A DNA stretch of 64,000 nt, from positions 1,563,022 to 1,627,021 of the forward strand of contig OY282376.1 in assembly GCA_958295845.1 (NCBI GenBank), read 5' to 3'. A program made the translations under genes and the position numbers. This document shows, in pieces, positions 34,003 through 43,983 of the stretch (the first letter of the stretch is position 1; each line of letters opens with the position of its first letter). The notes under the pieces were generated by a model. It was not told the origin of the DNA. It worked only from the letters and a program-made list of their open reading frames with translations, and did not search any database. This DNA is from Caldilineaceae bacterium. GTDB lineage: Bacteria > Chloroflexota > Anaerolineae > Caldilineales > Caldilineaceae.

Positions 34003-34782
34003 ATGCGCAGGAGCAAAATGCTTCAGAAGTTTCGCAGCGGAGGCTTTGCCCGTGTCTGTGGGCTGGGCCACTACCTTCCCTTCTACATCCGCTACGCAGC
34101 CCACTACAAGTTTGACGGCATCTGGTTTGACCTCGAGCACCGTGCTATGGACCAACGCGAGGTACAGGCCATCATCATGATGTGCCTTCATAACGATATC
34201 GACTGCATGGTTCGGGCCCCCACTCTGGAGCGCACCAAGCTGTACAGGTACCTGGAGGAAGGTGCCACCGGCTTTCTCATGCCCCTGATCTCCGATCCCC
34301 AAATGGCCTCGGACCTGGTCCAGGCTGTCAAGTATCCGCCGCTGGGTAACCGCGGTATGGACGGGGCCGGCCTGGATGCAGACTTCGGTATCGCAGCATG
34401 GCATCCCCAAAGCGACTACAACGCCGAATCCAACCGCGAGACCTTTCTCATAACCCAGGTCGAGACCCTGCAAGCAGTTGCCAATGCCGAAGAAATCGCC
34501 TCAATCGATGGCATCGACGGTCTGTTCATCGGCCCCGCCGACCTGTCGCTCCGTATCGCTACCCAGGGCACCGGTGACCTGACGATGGAAAAAGCCATCG
34601 ATACTGTGGCCTCCGCCGCCCAGAAGCATGGCAAAGTCTGGGGCATCACCGCCGGCTCGGTGGAAGAAATCAAACGCTTCCGCGAGCAGGGCGCGCAGAT
34701 GGTTCCCTGGGGCGGAGACTTCAGCCTGATGAACGTGCTGAAAGACTGTAGCGAAGATCTGGACGGCGTGCCCGGCGCATAA
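34003..34782 (+). CDS. HpcH/HpaI-family aldolase, copy 2
   Basis: 259-residue metal-dependent aldolase/citrate-lyase-like TIM barrel. WFDLEHRAMD carries the catalytic His after Asp and Glu, as in HpaI (copy 1 has Gln in place of this Glu). VRAPTLERTKLYRYLEEGATGFLMP has the substrate Arg, and LFIGPADLSLR has the metal Asp. I take the ATG at 34003 with AAGGA seven bases upstream rather than a TTG at 33982. Expected to cleave a 2-keto-4-hydroxy acid to pyruvate plus aldehyde, which the neighbouring dehydrogenase and aminotransferase could process. Confidence 0.92.
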   Translation: MRRSKMLQKFRSGGFARVCGLGHYLPFYIRYAAHYKFDGIWFDLEHRAMDQREVQAIIMMCLHNDIDCMVRAPTLERTKLYRYLEEGATGFLMPLISDPQMASDLVQAVKYPPLGNRGMDGAGLDADFGIAAWHPQSDYNAESNRETFLITQVETLQAVANAEEIASIDGIDGLFIGPADLSLRIATQGTGDLTMEKAIDTVASAAQKHGKVWGITAGSVEEIKRFREQGAQMVPWGGDFSLMNVLKDCSEDLDGVPGA

Positions 34783-34832
34783 CAACGCAGCCGTAATGCC
34801 CACATGAAGATAACCGCGAAAGGCAGAAGAGA

Positions 34833-35864
34833 ATGAAGATAGCAATTCTGCATGGCCCGCGCGATCTGAAAATCGAGGACCAGGAGTTGGATGTGAACCA
34901 GCTCGCCGACGATGAAGTCTGGGTAAAGACCCGCGTCTCCGCCTTCAAGATCGGCACCGACCGCGGCAACTACGAAGGCGCCGATCAGGTGCCGGGCGCG
35001 CCAGGCTACCCCCGCTGGGTCGGCGACAGCAACCTCGGAATTGTGCAGAAGGCGGGCAGCAAGGTAACTCGCGTCAAGGTCGGCGACCGTATCGTGACCC
35101 GCGCCCCCCATCAGTCCGAATACATCATGGCTGAATCAGAAAGCCTTGTCACCATTCCCGACGGCGTCGACGATGAGGACGCCGTCTACGCACACCTCTA
35201 CGCGCTCAGCGCCCACTGCTACCATAAGGCCCACTTCCGGCCCGGCGAAAACGTGGCTGTTGTCGGGGTGGGTGTCCTTGGCCTGGGCGCCATTGCTCTG
35301 GGCCCCCTCTTTGGCGGCCGCGTCGTCGGCATCGCCAACAGCCCCATTCGCATGGAAATGTCCGACAGGATGGGCGCCCACGCCAACTTCCTCTACAACG
35401 ATCCGGATCTTGAGGCAAAACTGGACGACTTCACCCGCGGTCAGGGCATCGATCTCGTCATCCTCACAGCCAATCCATGGCCCGCCTTTCGTACTTCGAT
35501 GCAGATCGTCCGCCCCGGCGGCCGCGTCTCCGTCGTCAGCCTGCTCGGCCGCGGCGAACCGCCGCTCGACTTCAACCCGCTCGCCATGGAGCTTTTCTAC
35601 AACAAGGGCACTTCATTGATTGCCGTCTCTGAGCGCGCCGGCTATCTATATCCCAACGCCGGCTCCGATCCCTACAACACCGCCGACCGTTATGCCTGGG
35701 ACAATATCGCCGACCACGTCGTTTCCCTCATGGCCGACGGGCTGCTCGAACCCAGTCGTCTCATCACCCACCGCTTCCACTACAGCGAAATGGTTGAAGC
35801 CTACGAAATGGCCTACCATCGTGAAAAGAACATGCTGGGCGTGATTTTCAACTGGCAAGAGTAG
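34833..35864 (+). CDS. MDR-superfamily dehydrogenase lacking the usual zinc ligands
   Basis: 343-residue medium-chain dehydrogenase/reductase. The cofactor motif VVGVGVLGLGAIALG is at about residue 147. The segment that normally holds the catalytic zinc Cys (CGTD) reads KIGTD, and no four-Cys structural zinc lobe is present. It is therefore probably a zinc-independent MDR enzyme. It would oxidise or reduce an alcohol/aldehyde intermediate with NAD(P). It lies 50 bases after the aldolase and 55 before the aminotransferase, so it is probably cotranscribed. A small CGGGC/GCCCG hairpin at 35882-35895 separates it from the next gene. Confidence 0.9.
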   Translation: MKIAILHGPRDLKIEDQELDVNQLADDEVWVKTRVSAFKIGTDRGNYEGADQVPGAPGYPRWVGDSNLGIVQKAGSKVTRVKVGDRIVTRAPHQSEYIMAESESLVTIPDGVDDEDAVYAHLYALSAHCYHKAHFRPGENVAVVGVGVLGLGAIALGPLFGGRVVGIANSPIRMEMSDRMGAHANFLYNDPDLEAKLDDFTRGQGIDLVILTANPWPAFRTSMQIVRPGGRVSVVSLLGRGEPPLDFNPLAMELFYNKGTSLIAVSERAGYLYPNAGSDPYNTADRYAWDNIADHVVSLMADGLLEPSRLITHRFHYSEMVEAYEMAYHREKNMLGVIFNWQE

Positions 35865-35919
35865 ATTCTAACCTCACTTCGCGGGCCGGAGCCCGTCCAT
35901 TCGCATCACGGAGGCCACG

Positions 35920-37272
<1,353 letters not shown>

Positions 37273-37327
37273 GACAACCTCCTGGCAAGGATTTCCCACA
37301 CAAGATTTAGGTCACTGGATACCTGCC

Positions 37328-38386
37328 ATGTCTACGTTCGAGTTTAATGAGGCCGATCAGCAGTTTCTCGAAAGGGAGATCCTCCCATTTCTCCCTGATC
37401 GCATTTTCGACGCACATGCCCATCTCTTCAGTCACGAACACTATCCTGGTGACACGCTCCCACCCGGGCTGGCAAACACGCCGCCCCGCCTTGGCCTGGC
37501 CGAATTTGAACGGTTTTCAGAGTGGTTGCATCCAGGCGGACGCGTCGTGGGCGGCCTCTTCTTTGGAATCGCCTTTCTTGCCGACCGCCAGGCCAACAAT
37601 GAATTCATCAGCGCAGAATTGGAAGGCGACTCGCCCTTGGCGGCCAGCTCGCGCGGGCAGCTGATCATCTCCCCCGACATGGACGCAGAGACGATCCTCG
37701 ACGAGGTGCGCCGTCTGGGAATGACCGGCCTGAAGTGCTACCACACAATGGCCCCCCTGAATCCCAGACTTGGCACCAAAGAGTCCGGCGCCGGTTCCTA
37801 CACAGCCGACGACCCGACTTGGACGGCACCAATCGAGGCCTATCTGCCCGAGGCACACATTGCCGCCGCCAACACGCTGGGCCTGACCATCACGCTTCAC
37901 ATGGTTCGCGACCGCGCCCTCGCCGACCCGGTAAACCAGGCCGCGATCCGGCGCTACTGTCAGACCTATCCCAATATGCGGCTTATCCTCGCGCACGCCG
38001 CCCGCGGCTTCAACCCGTGGCATACCATCGAGGGCATCGACAGCCTGCGCGGCCTGGACAACGTCTGGTTCGATACCTCCGCCGTGACCGAGGCCGGCGC
38101 CTTCGAGGCCATCGTCGAGACCATGGGCCACGAAAAGTTGATGTATGGGACCGATTTCCATGTCAGCCACGTGCGCGGCCGCTGCATTGCAATCGGCGAC
38201 TCCTTCCACTGGCTTTACGCCGAAGAGATGGACCTGGACGAAAAACATATCTCTTTGCAGCCCGTCCTGATCGGCCTGGAATCACTGCGCAGCATCCGTC
38301 TCGCCTGCCAGCGGCTGAAGTTGAGCGAGCGCCAGGTCGAAGACATCTTCTACGGAAACGCCGCCGCACTCCTGGACATTCAGTAA
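37328..38386 (+). CDS. Metal-dependent amidohydrolase (amidohydrolase-2 family)
   Basis: 352-residue TIM-barrel hydrolase or decarboxylase. FDAHAHLFSHEH (about residue 22) provides the HxH metal pair, TLHMVRD and ILAHAARGFNPW the later His ligands, and MYGTDFHVSH the catalytic Asp. This PF04909-like group includes hydrolases and non-oxidative decarboxylases such as ACMSD. It lies 11 bases before the ferritin-like gene, with the next ribosome site overlapping its stop, so the two are probably translationally coupled. Confidence 0.91.
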   Translation: MSTFEFNEADQQFLEREILPFLPDRIFDAHAHLFSHEHYPGDTLPPGLANTPPRLGLAEFERFSEWLHPGGRVVGGLFFGIAFLADRQANNEFISAELEGDSPLAASSRGQLIISPDMDAETILDEVRRLGMTGLKCYHTMAPLNPRLGTKESGAGSYTADDPTWTAPIEAYLPEAHIAAANTLGLTITLHMVRDRALADPVNQAAIRRYCQTYPNMRLILAHAARGFNPWHTIEGIDSLRGLDNVWFDTSAVTEAGAFEAIVETMGHEKLMYGTDFHVSHVRGRCIAIGDSFHWLYAEEMDLDEKHISLQPVLIGLESLRSIRLACQRLKLSERQVEDIFYGNAAALLDIQ

Positions 38387-38397
38387 GGAGAGGAACT

Positions 38398-39606
38398 ATG
38401 GAGGTACTGTCTCCGCCTGAGCAGATCGACTTCGCTCACAACAAGCAACTGCTCAACCGCTACCGCTTTATCGAGTACGAGACGCTGCGAATTCTGGCCG
38501 CCTGGCTGCCCGGCACTGCCAACATGGACTGGAAACTGGCGATGGGGCGCCTGCTCTGGGAAGACGCCCAGCACGTGCAGCATCTCTACCAGCGCCTGCG
38601 TGAAATCCAGACGCCCGCATTCCGTCCGCCCGGTGACGACGCGCTCGAACATCTGATGGCCGAAGCGCTTCACGCGCCCACCGAGGCCGACCTTCTGGCT
38701 GGCCTCTTTCGCGTGATAAAACCCGCCCTGGCCGCTACCTACCGCTGGCACAGCGAGCAGACCTTCGCCAACCCCGACGCACCGACACTGTACGCATTCA
38801 AACACATTCTGATCGATGAAGAAGCACAACTCACCTGGGCGGAAGAGGAGTTGGCCGACCACGAACCCGGCGCATGGGAAGCCTACATCACAGAGTTGCT
38901 CGCGGCGGCCGGCGGCGTCTCCGGCCGCGAAGACCGGCAGGATAAACCGGCGCCGGCCTCGTGCCGCACGACATTCGAATGCCCTCGCGACGCCGCACGC
39001 GACAGCCGGTTCAGCCTGGTCAACCGCGATGCAGGTAAACGGGTTACCGATGTCGATCATGCGACCCAGCGTCTGCGAGACTTCGAAAGCTACAGCCAGG
39101 AGATGCTCGCCGCCGAAACCGTTGCGCTCATCATCCACCTGTCACCCGACATGCCCTGGGCCTTCACCTACGACAGCGCCCGACACTGCTACGACGAAAC
39201 CCGGCACTGTAAGCTGGGCATCGAGTGGCTGGCCCAGCACGGACGCGACTATACTAAAGTCCCCCAGAACACGCGCATCTACACCTGGCGCAGCCAGTAT
39301 GACGCCGCCACCCAATACTGCCTCCTGACGATGGGCAACGAAACGCACGCCTTCCCCCACCGCCATGTGCAGATGGCCGCCTACGCCGAGACCGGCGACC
39401 GTCTCTCGGCCCAGTTCGTCAGCTACGACATGGCCGACGAGCGTCAGCATGTCGCCTTCGGCCACAAGTGGCTGCCGCAACTGATGACCCAACACGGAAT
39501 CGACAGGCCGGTGGACGAGTTCGTCAAGGAGACTGTAGCCCTTTGGGAGCAGGAGTACATGTCCGGCGCCCTACCCATTCATGAACACTCTTTGACCGAA
39601 GTATAG
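38398..39606 (+). CDS. Double ferritin-like protein with a diiron motif set
   Basis: 402 residues forming two ferritin-like helical halves joined by a charged linker (about 185-225). The N-terminal half has YETLRIL, EDAQHVQHL and DEEAQLTWAEEE, with incomplete ligands. The C-terminal half has AETVALIIHL, then DETRHCKLG and DERQHVAFG, giving Glu, ExxH and ExxH ligands for a diiron site. It resembles DUF455-type ferritin-like proteins, but the family name is tentative. GGAGAGGAAC before the ATG at 38398 fixes the start. A longer open frame upstream only overlaps the amidohydrolase in another phase. It could be an oxygenase, an oxidase or a metal-storage protein, and the catabolic neighbours favour an enzyme. 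Confidence 0.85.
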   Translation: MEVLSPPEQIDFAHNKQLLNRYRFIEYETLRILAAWLPGTANMDWKLAMGRLLWEDAQHVQHLYQRLREIQTPAFRPPGDDALEHLMAEALHAPTEADLLAGLFRVIKPALAATYRWHSEQTFANPDAPTLYAFKHILIDEEAQLTWAEEELADHEPGAWEAYITELLAAAGGVSGREDRQDKPAPASCRTTFECPRDAARDSRFSLVNRDAGKRVTDVDHATQRLRDFESYSQEMLAAETVALIIHLSPDMPWAFTYDSARHCYDETRHCKLGIEWLAQHGRDYTKVPQNTRIYTWRSQYDAATQYCLLTMGNETHAFPHRHVQMAAYAETGDRLSAQFVSYDMADERQHVAFGHKWLPQLMTQHGIDRPVDEFVKETVALWEQEYMSGALPIHEHSLTEV

Positions 39607-39653
39607 GTCCCTGCACCTCTTCGGCCGCCCACCTTAACCCCCGGTACCAGCCC

Positions 39654-40667
39654 ATGAACCGCAGTCACTATCGCACCCTTGGTCGAACAGGCCTATCCGT
39701 TTCTCCAATCGGATTGGGGACGGTTGAACTGGGGATGGATTACGGGATTCCTGTGCCCGGCCACTACGGCCGCCCCTCCACGTCCGCCGCCGAACGCCTT
39801 GTTGGTGCGGCGCTGGACGCCGGCGTCAATTTCATCGACACCGCCCAGGCATACGGAAACAGCGAAGCAGTCCTGGGCCGCGCCCTTCGCGGCCGCCGCA
39901 AACGGGTCGTGCTCGCGACCAAAGCCACAGTGCAGGCCGATGGCAAGACCCTGCGCGGCGAAGCACTGCGCCGCGCCATGTTGTCCGGTCTCGAGAACAG
40001 TCTCCGCTCGCTGCAGACCGACTACGTCGATATCTGGCAGATCCACAACGTCGACGCCGACCTGCTTGAACAAGCCGACCTCGTCGCTCAAATCTTCTCA
40101 GAGGCACGTGCCAGCGGTATGATTCTCTGGCGCGGCGGCTCATTTTACGGCCCCGACCTGCCGCTTGCCGCGCTCGAATTGGGGCTCTTCGACGCAATTC
40201 AGGTAACCTATTCGCTCTTCGACCAGCGCCTCGCCAGCAGGGTATTCCCAACAGCCAGAAGGAAGGACGTCGGCGTAATGGTGAGATCGGTCCTCCTGCA
40301 GGGGGTCTTGACCGAACGCGCCGACTACCTGCCCGACAGGCTTGAACCCTTGAAAGCACGCTCAAGACGATTCCGCCAACTGGTTGCCGAAGCCGGCAGC
40401 AATCGCCGCAACCCAAACGACCGCGCCCTCACGCCTGCGCAGGCCGCCATCGCCTTTGCACTGGCCGAACCGCGCATCGGCTCGGTCCTCGTAGGCATCC
40501 GCACCGAGGCAGAGCTCGAAGAGAATCTGGAGGCCGCAAGCACCACGCTCTCGCCCGACCTGCTCCACGAACTGCGCCAGCTACGCATCGATGAGCCCGA
40601 ACTGCTCAATCCAGGCACTTGGCAGGCCGACCTGCTGGCAGCAGCCAAAAGAATGCCCTCTTCTTGA
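39654..40667 (+). CDS. Aldo/keto reductase, complete catalytic tetrad
   Basis: 337-residue TIM-barrel NADPH-dependent reductase. The tetrad is visible: Asp and Tyr in FIDTAQAYG (about residues 62-68), Lys in VLATKATV (about 94) and His in IWQIHNVD. The C-terminal RTEAELEENLEA matches the NADP-binding helix. It would interconvert an aldehyde or ketone and an alcohol. It follows the ferritin-like gene by 47 bases. It is a different subgroup from the neighbour at 40787. Confidence 0.92.
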   Translation: MNRSHYRTLGRTGLSVSPIGLGTVELGMDYGIPVPGHYGRPSTSAAERLVGAALDAGVNFIDTAQAYGNSEAVLGRALRGRRKRVVLATKATVQADGKTLRGEALRRAMLSGLENSLRSLQTDYVDIWQIHNVDADLLEQADLVAQIFSEARASGMILWRGGSFYGPDLPLAALELGLFDAIQVTYSLFDQRLASRVFPTARRKDVGVMVRSVLLQGVLTERADYLPDRLEPLKARSRRFRQLVAEAGSNRRNPNDRALTPAQAAIAFALAEPRIGSVLVGIRTEAELEENLEAASTTLSPDLLHELRQLRIDEPELLNPGTWQADLLAAAKRMPSS

Positions 40668-40786
40668 TTCGGGGCGTCCCTAATTATTGGGATCGAGGTC
40701 GGACGACAAGACAACCATGCAGTCGCCGACAGACAGTCGATCTCGGACTGAGATTAGCCATAGAGGAATATCAGGAGGTATAGAAT

Positions 40787-41698
40787 ATGGAAATTCGCCA
40801 ATTGGGCAACTCCGAACTGAACGTCAGTTCAATCGGCCTGGGCAGCGTCACTTTCGGCCGCGAAATCGATGCCGAAGCGTCCTTTTCGATCCTCGACTAC
40901 GCCATGGATCGGGACATCAACTTCATCGACACAGCCGAAGTCTATTCCGCCGGCGGCTCGGAAAAAGTTCTGGGGCAATGGCTCTCCCGCAGCAGCAACC
41001 GGGAAAAAGTGGTATTGGGTACCAAGATAGTGCCGCCCCTGGGGCGCGAACGCATCTTGCAGGTCGCCGAAGACAGCCTGCGTCGCCTTCAAACCGATGT
41101 CATTGACCTCTATCAGCCCCATGCTTTCGATGCCAGCACCCCGCTCGAGGAGACGATGGATGCCCTGAATACACTTGTTCAGCAAGGGAAGGCGCGCTAC
41201 CTGGGATGCAGCAACTTCGACGCCTGGCAGATTTGCAAGGCACTCTGGATTGCCGATGTGAACGGCTGGGCGCCCTTGGTATCGGTTCAGCCCAACTATA
41301 GCGTTGCCATTCGGGACATAGAGGCCGAACTGCTGCCATTCTGCGCCGACCAGAATATAGGCGTGACTTCCTACAGCCCGCTAGGCGCCGGCTTCCTCAC
41401 CGGCAAGTACACCAAGACTTGGACTGCCCCCAAGGGGACCCGCTTCGATGTCATGCCCGACCATTGGGACATCTACGAAAACGACGTTTCGATGCGCCGC
41501 ATGGAGGGGCTGCGCGAGTTGGCCTCCGAAACGGGAATCTCGATGGTGCAACTCGCAATGGCCTGGGCGATCGGCCAGCCCGGCATCACCTCCGTACTGA
41601 TCGGCTGCCGCACCACTTCCCATATTGATCAGGCCTTCCAGGCCGAGGAGATGGGGCTGACGCAGGAAATACGCGACAGGATCAACGCCTTGGGTTGA
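40787..41698 (+). CDS. Aldo/keto reductase, complete catalytic tetrad
   Basis: 303-residue aldo/keto reductase of the YajO/Gcy-like bacterial type. The tetrad is FIDTAEVYS (Asp, Tyr), VVLGTKIV (Lys) and LYQPHAFD (His). The C-terminal IGCRTTSHIDQA matches the cofactor loop. AGGAGG six to seven bases before the ATG gives a firm start. It is 119 bases after the preceding reductase, the widest gap in this stretch, so a separate promoter is possible. The substrate is unknown. Confidence 0.92.
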   Translation: MEIRQLGNSELNVSSIGLGSVTFGREIDAEASFSILDYAMDRDINFIDTAEVYSAGGSEKVLGQWLSRSSNREKVVLGTKIVPPLGRERILQVAEDSLRRLQTDVIDLYQPHAFDASTPLEETMDALNTLVQQGKARYLGCSNFDAWQICKALWIADVNGWAPLVSVQPNYSVAIRDIEAELLPFCADQNIGVTSYSPLGAGFLTGKYTKTWTAPKGTRFDVMPDHWDIYENDVSMRRMEGLRELASETGISMVQLAMAWAIGQPGITSVLIGCRTTSHIDQAFQAEEMGLTQEIRDRINALG

Positions 41699-41762
41699 CC
41701 CCAAATGCCTACATGTTTCGCAGCGTAACTTTGCCCACCAGGAACTGCACAGGGAGGAAGAA

Positions 41763-42851
41763 ATGAAAACGTACCGCGCCGCCGTAATAGGTTGCAGCCG
41801 CATGGGCGGGTTCATCGACAACGAAGTTGTCGGCTATTCCCGGATCGCGCTCCCCTACTCACACGCCGCCGGCTACACGACCTGCGATCGTACAGACTTG
41901 GTCGCCTGCGCCGACCTGCGCCCCGACGTTATGGCTGAGTTCGGCAATCTTCACGGCGTCCCGGCGGAAGGCCAGTACACCGATTACCACGAGATGCTCG
42001 CCAAAGAAAACCTGGATATCGTAAGCGTCGCTACCCAGCCGGAGCCGCGCGCAAGAATCGTGGTGGACTGCGCCAATCAAGGCGTCAAAGCGATTTACGC
42101 CGAGAAGGCGATGGCAGCCTCAATGGCCGACGCCGACGCAATGGTCGAGGCCGTCGAGCGGAACGGCGCCATTCTCAATCTCGGGACCAACCGGCGCTAC
42201 GACACCAAGTACGACCGCATGAAAGAGATAATCACCAGCGGAGAACTGGGCGACCTGCAGCACATAATCATCTATAACGTCGGCACCTTGTTCAATACAG
42301 GCAGCCACTTTCTCGACCTTGTCCTCTGGCTCAACAGCGATGCGCCGGCCCAATGGGTGCAGGGTCATCTCCCCGACGGCGACAGCATGATCGACGGCGG
42401 CAATCTGACCGGCGACCCGCAGGGTGAAGGGACCATTCAATTTGCAAATGGGGTAAAGGCCCACGTCCTGCTCACCGCCCGCGCCTCTGAAACTGAGGCG
42501 ATCTGTACCAAAGGGACCATTACAGCCTTCGGCGACGGAAGTGATTGGCAGGTGCGCAAAGCCGAACCGGTCGGTCTGCGCGGGCGTAACGAGCTAAAGA
42601 TCGCGCCCGCGCCGCACACACCCCCAACCAGTTCTACATTGCGAGCCGTCCAGGACCTTGTCCGTGCGCTCGACACCGGCCAACCTCCCAGGGGCGGCGT
42701 ACGCGCGGCCCGCGCCGGCAACGAACTGATCTTCGGCATCATCGAATCTCATATTCAAGGTGGCGCGCGAGTCTCCCTGCCGCTTGCCAAGCGCACCACC
42801 CGCATGACCCGCGACCACACGCCGCGACAGCCAAAGTATAAGCCTGACTGA
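41763..42851 (+). CDS. Gfo/Idh/MocA-family oxidoreductase
   Basis: 362-residue NAD(P)-dependent oxidoreductase. Rossmann start AAVIGCSRMGG (about residues 6-16). The catalytic Lys is kept in YAEKAMAAS, where the family EKP reads EKA. The catalytic His is likely in TGSHFLDLVLWL. GGAGGAAG precedes the ATG. It is the last gene of the plus-strand run and converges with the AAC(3)-fold gene 60 bases later. Likely substrates are cyclic polyols or sugars, as is common for the family. Confidence 0.92.
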   Translation: MKTYRAAVIGCSRMGGFIDNEVVGYSRIALPYSHAAGYTTCDRTDLVACADLRPDVMAEFGNLHGVPAEGQYTDYHEMLAKENLDIVSVATQPEPRARIVVDCANQGVKAIYAEKAMAASMADADAMVEAVERNGAILNLGTNRRYDTKYDRMKEIITSGELGDLQHIIIYNVGTLFNTGSHFLDLVLWLNSDAPAQWVQGHLPDGDSMIDGGNLTGDPQGEGTIQFANGVKAHVLLTARASETEAICTKGTITAFGDGSDWQVRKAEPVGLRGRNELKIAPAPHTPPTSSTLRAVQDLVRALDTGQPPRGGVRAARAGNELIFGIIESHIQGGARVSLPLAKRTTRMTRDHTPRQPKYKPD

Positions 42852-42871
42852 GTAAGGGAGAGTACTGAACT

Positions 42872-42915
42872 GCTGACTGGTCCAAAAATGGGGGGAGCTG
42901 AAATTACCGGTCAGC
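42872..42915. other. Imperfect inverted repeat between convergent genes
   Basis: GCTGACTGGT (42872-42881) can pair with ACCGGTCAGC (42906-42915) at nine of ten positions, with a 24-base loop containing an A-run. It overlaps the stop of the minus-strand gene. It could work as a weak bidirectional terminator, but there is no proper U-tract. Confidence 0.3.
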
Positions 42916-43648
42916 GTAAATATGGCCTGGGGTTTCTTTCTACCTCCGCCAGGAGCGCGTCGACGTAATTTGGTATCCTGAACAGTCGGCAGTCCGCGTC
43001 GCCCACTCGCCCGCGCTCCAGTTCCCCGGAACGTTCCCAGAACACGCCCAGTTTAACCCGATCCAGGGCTGGGAATCCCGGCTCGCGCTCAGTGTCCCGC
43101 CTCTTGGCGCGCAGAGTGTGCCAGTACATCGCCTCGACCAGATGGACGTAGGTCGAAGTGTAGTAATCCACCCCCAGCATCAAAAGTTTGGCGCCGGCCT
43201 GATAGGCTCTGTACATCGGCGAATGTAGTCCGAACGTCTTGCCCCACGGCTTGCGGTCCCAATGTGAACCGTACCCCTCCAGGCGAAGATGCCCGTCGAC
43301 AAAGGCTTTCGCCCCTCTTCCGCGTGCCGCCACCGAGTGCGAGTAGTGGTCGGAACGATAGACACCAGGTAGCTGCCGGAAACGCTCCGTTATCCAGCCG
43401 ACGGTAGAGGGCGTGTTCTGAATGTCCCAAGTTTTCGGCCGCAACTCCCACGTTATCAGATTAAAGGAGGGCATGAGTAAGAGCCCTTCCGGCCCGATCG
43501 CAGCTTCCAAAGCCTGGATAACACTTTCGGCACCGCCTACCACAGGCCCAAGCGACTTAAATGAGGAGTGAACAAAGAGGATATCGCCCGCTTCGACGCC
43601 AAGGCGCCGCAGGTCGCACGTCAGGTCGCAGTTGCTATAGGGGGGCAT
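42911..43648 (-). CDS. Aminoglycoside N(3)-acetyltransferase-fold protein
   Basis: 245-residue acetyl-CoA-dependent acyltransferase of the Antibiotic_NAT family. VHSSFKSLGPVVGGAESVIQAL (about residues 25-46) is the family N-terminal signature, and the segment PSTVGWITERFRQLPGVYRS with DHYSHSV (catalytic His region) is well kept. HWDRKPWGKTFG follows. Members acetylate amino sugars or other amines, and resistance is only one known role. Next to sugar-importer and oxygenase genes, it may acetylate an amino-sugar metabolite. No clear ribosome site precedes the ATG, and 335 bases separate it from the operon upstream. Confidence 0.9.
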   Translation of the reverse strand: MPPYSNCDLTCDLRRLGVEAGDILFVHSSFKSLGPVVGGAESVIQALEAAIGPEGLLLMPSFNLITWELRPKTWDIQNTPSTVGWITERFRQLPGVYRSDHYSHSVAARGRGAKAFVDGHLRLEGYGSHWDRKPWGKTFGLHSPMYRAYQAGAKLLMLGVDYYTSTYVHLVEAMYWHTLRAKRRDTEREPGFPALDRVKLGVFWERSGELERGRVGDADCRLFRIPNYVDALLAEVERNPRPYLR

Positions 43649-43983
43649 GGCAAGGGAAATGTGAGGTGTGGCACATGCCGCTAAAGCACGACGGCCGCCG
43701 ATACGTCCATCACATACACTTGACGCCTCCCGCCATGGACCGAGTCAAAACAGACCTGCTTTTCATCCCGGCTCCAGCGGAGGTACAAATCACAAGCGGA
43801 ATTCGCCGCGGAAAGGAAGAGGAGACCTGAACTGTCCCAAGTGCACCAGCCGTTCCTCTTCCATATGCCATAGCATCAATGATTGCAGGTTATTCTTATC
43901 CGTCCCAGTGACGGTCAGTCAGCATCCAGGAACCGTCTTCCGTGCTCTCTTTGGGATGAACCCGGTTTTGCCCTAAGTATCGA
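43649..43983. other. 335-base spacer without a recognisable gene
   Basis: Between the PhyH gene and the AAC(3)-fold gene, both on the minus strand. I find no credible ORF, no strong promoter and no terminator hairpin. It may hold the 5' region of the 42911-43648 gene. Confidence 0.6.

Noticed and set aside
37735..38397. Upstream extension of the ferritin-like gene
   Set aside because: It overlaps the well-supported amidohydrolase in another phase, gives an Arg/Pro/His-rich product typical of shadow frames, and the ATG at 38398 has a clear ribosome site.
42911..43648. Antibiotic-resistance island
   Set aside because: Only a single AAC(3)-fold protein is present, with no integrase, transposase or other resistance gene and a metabolic context.
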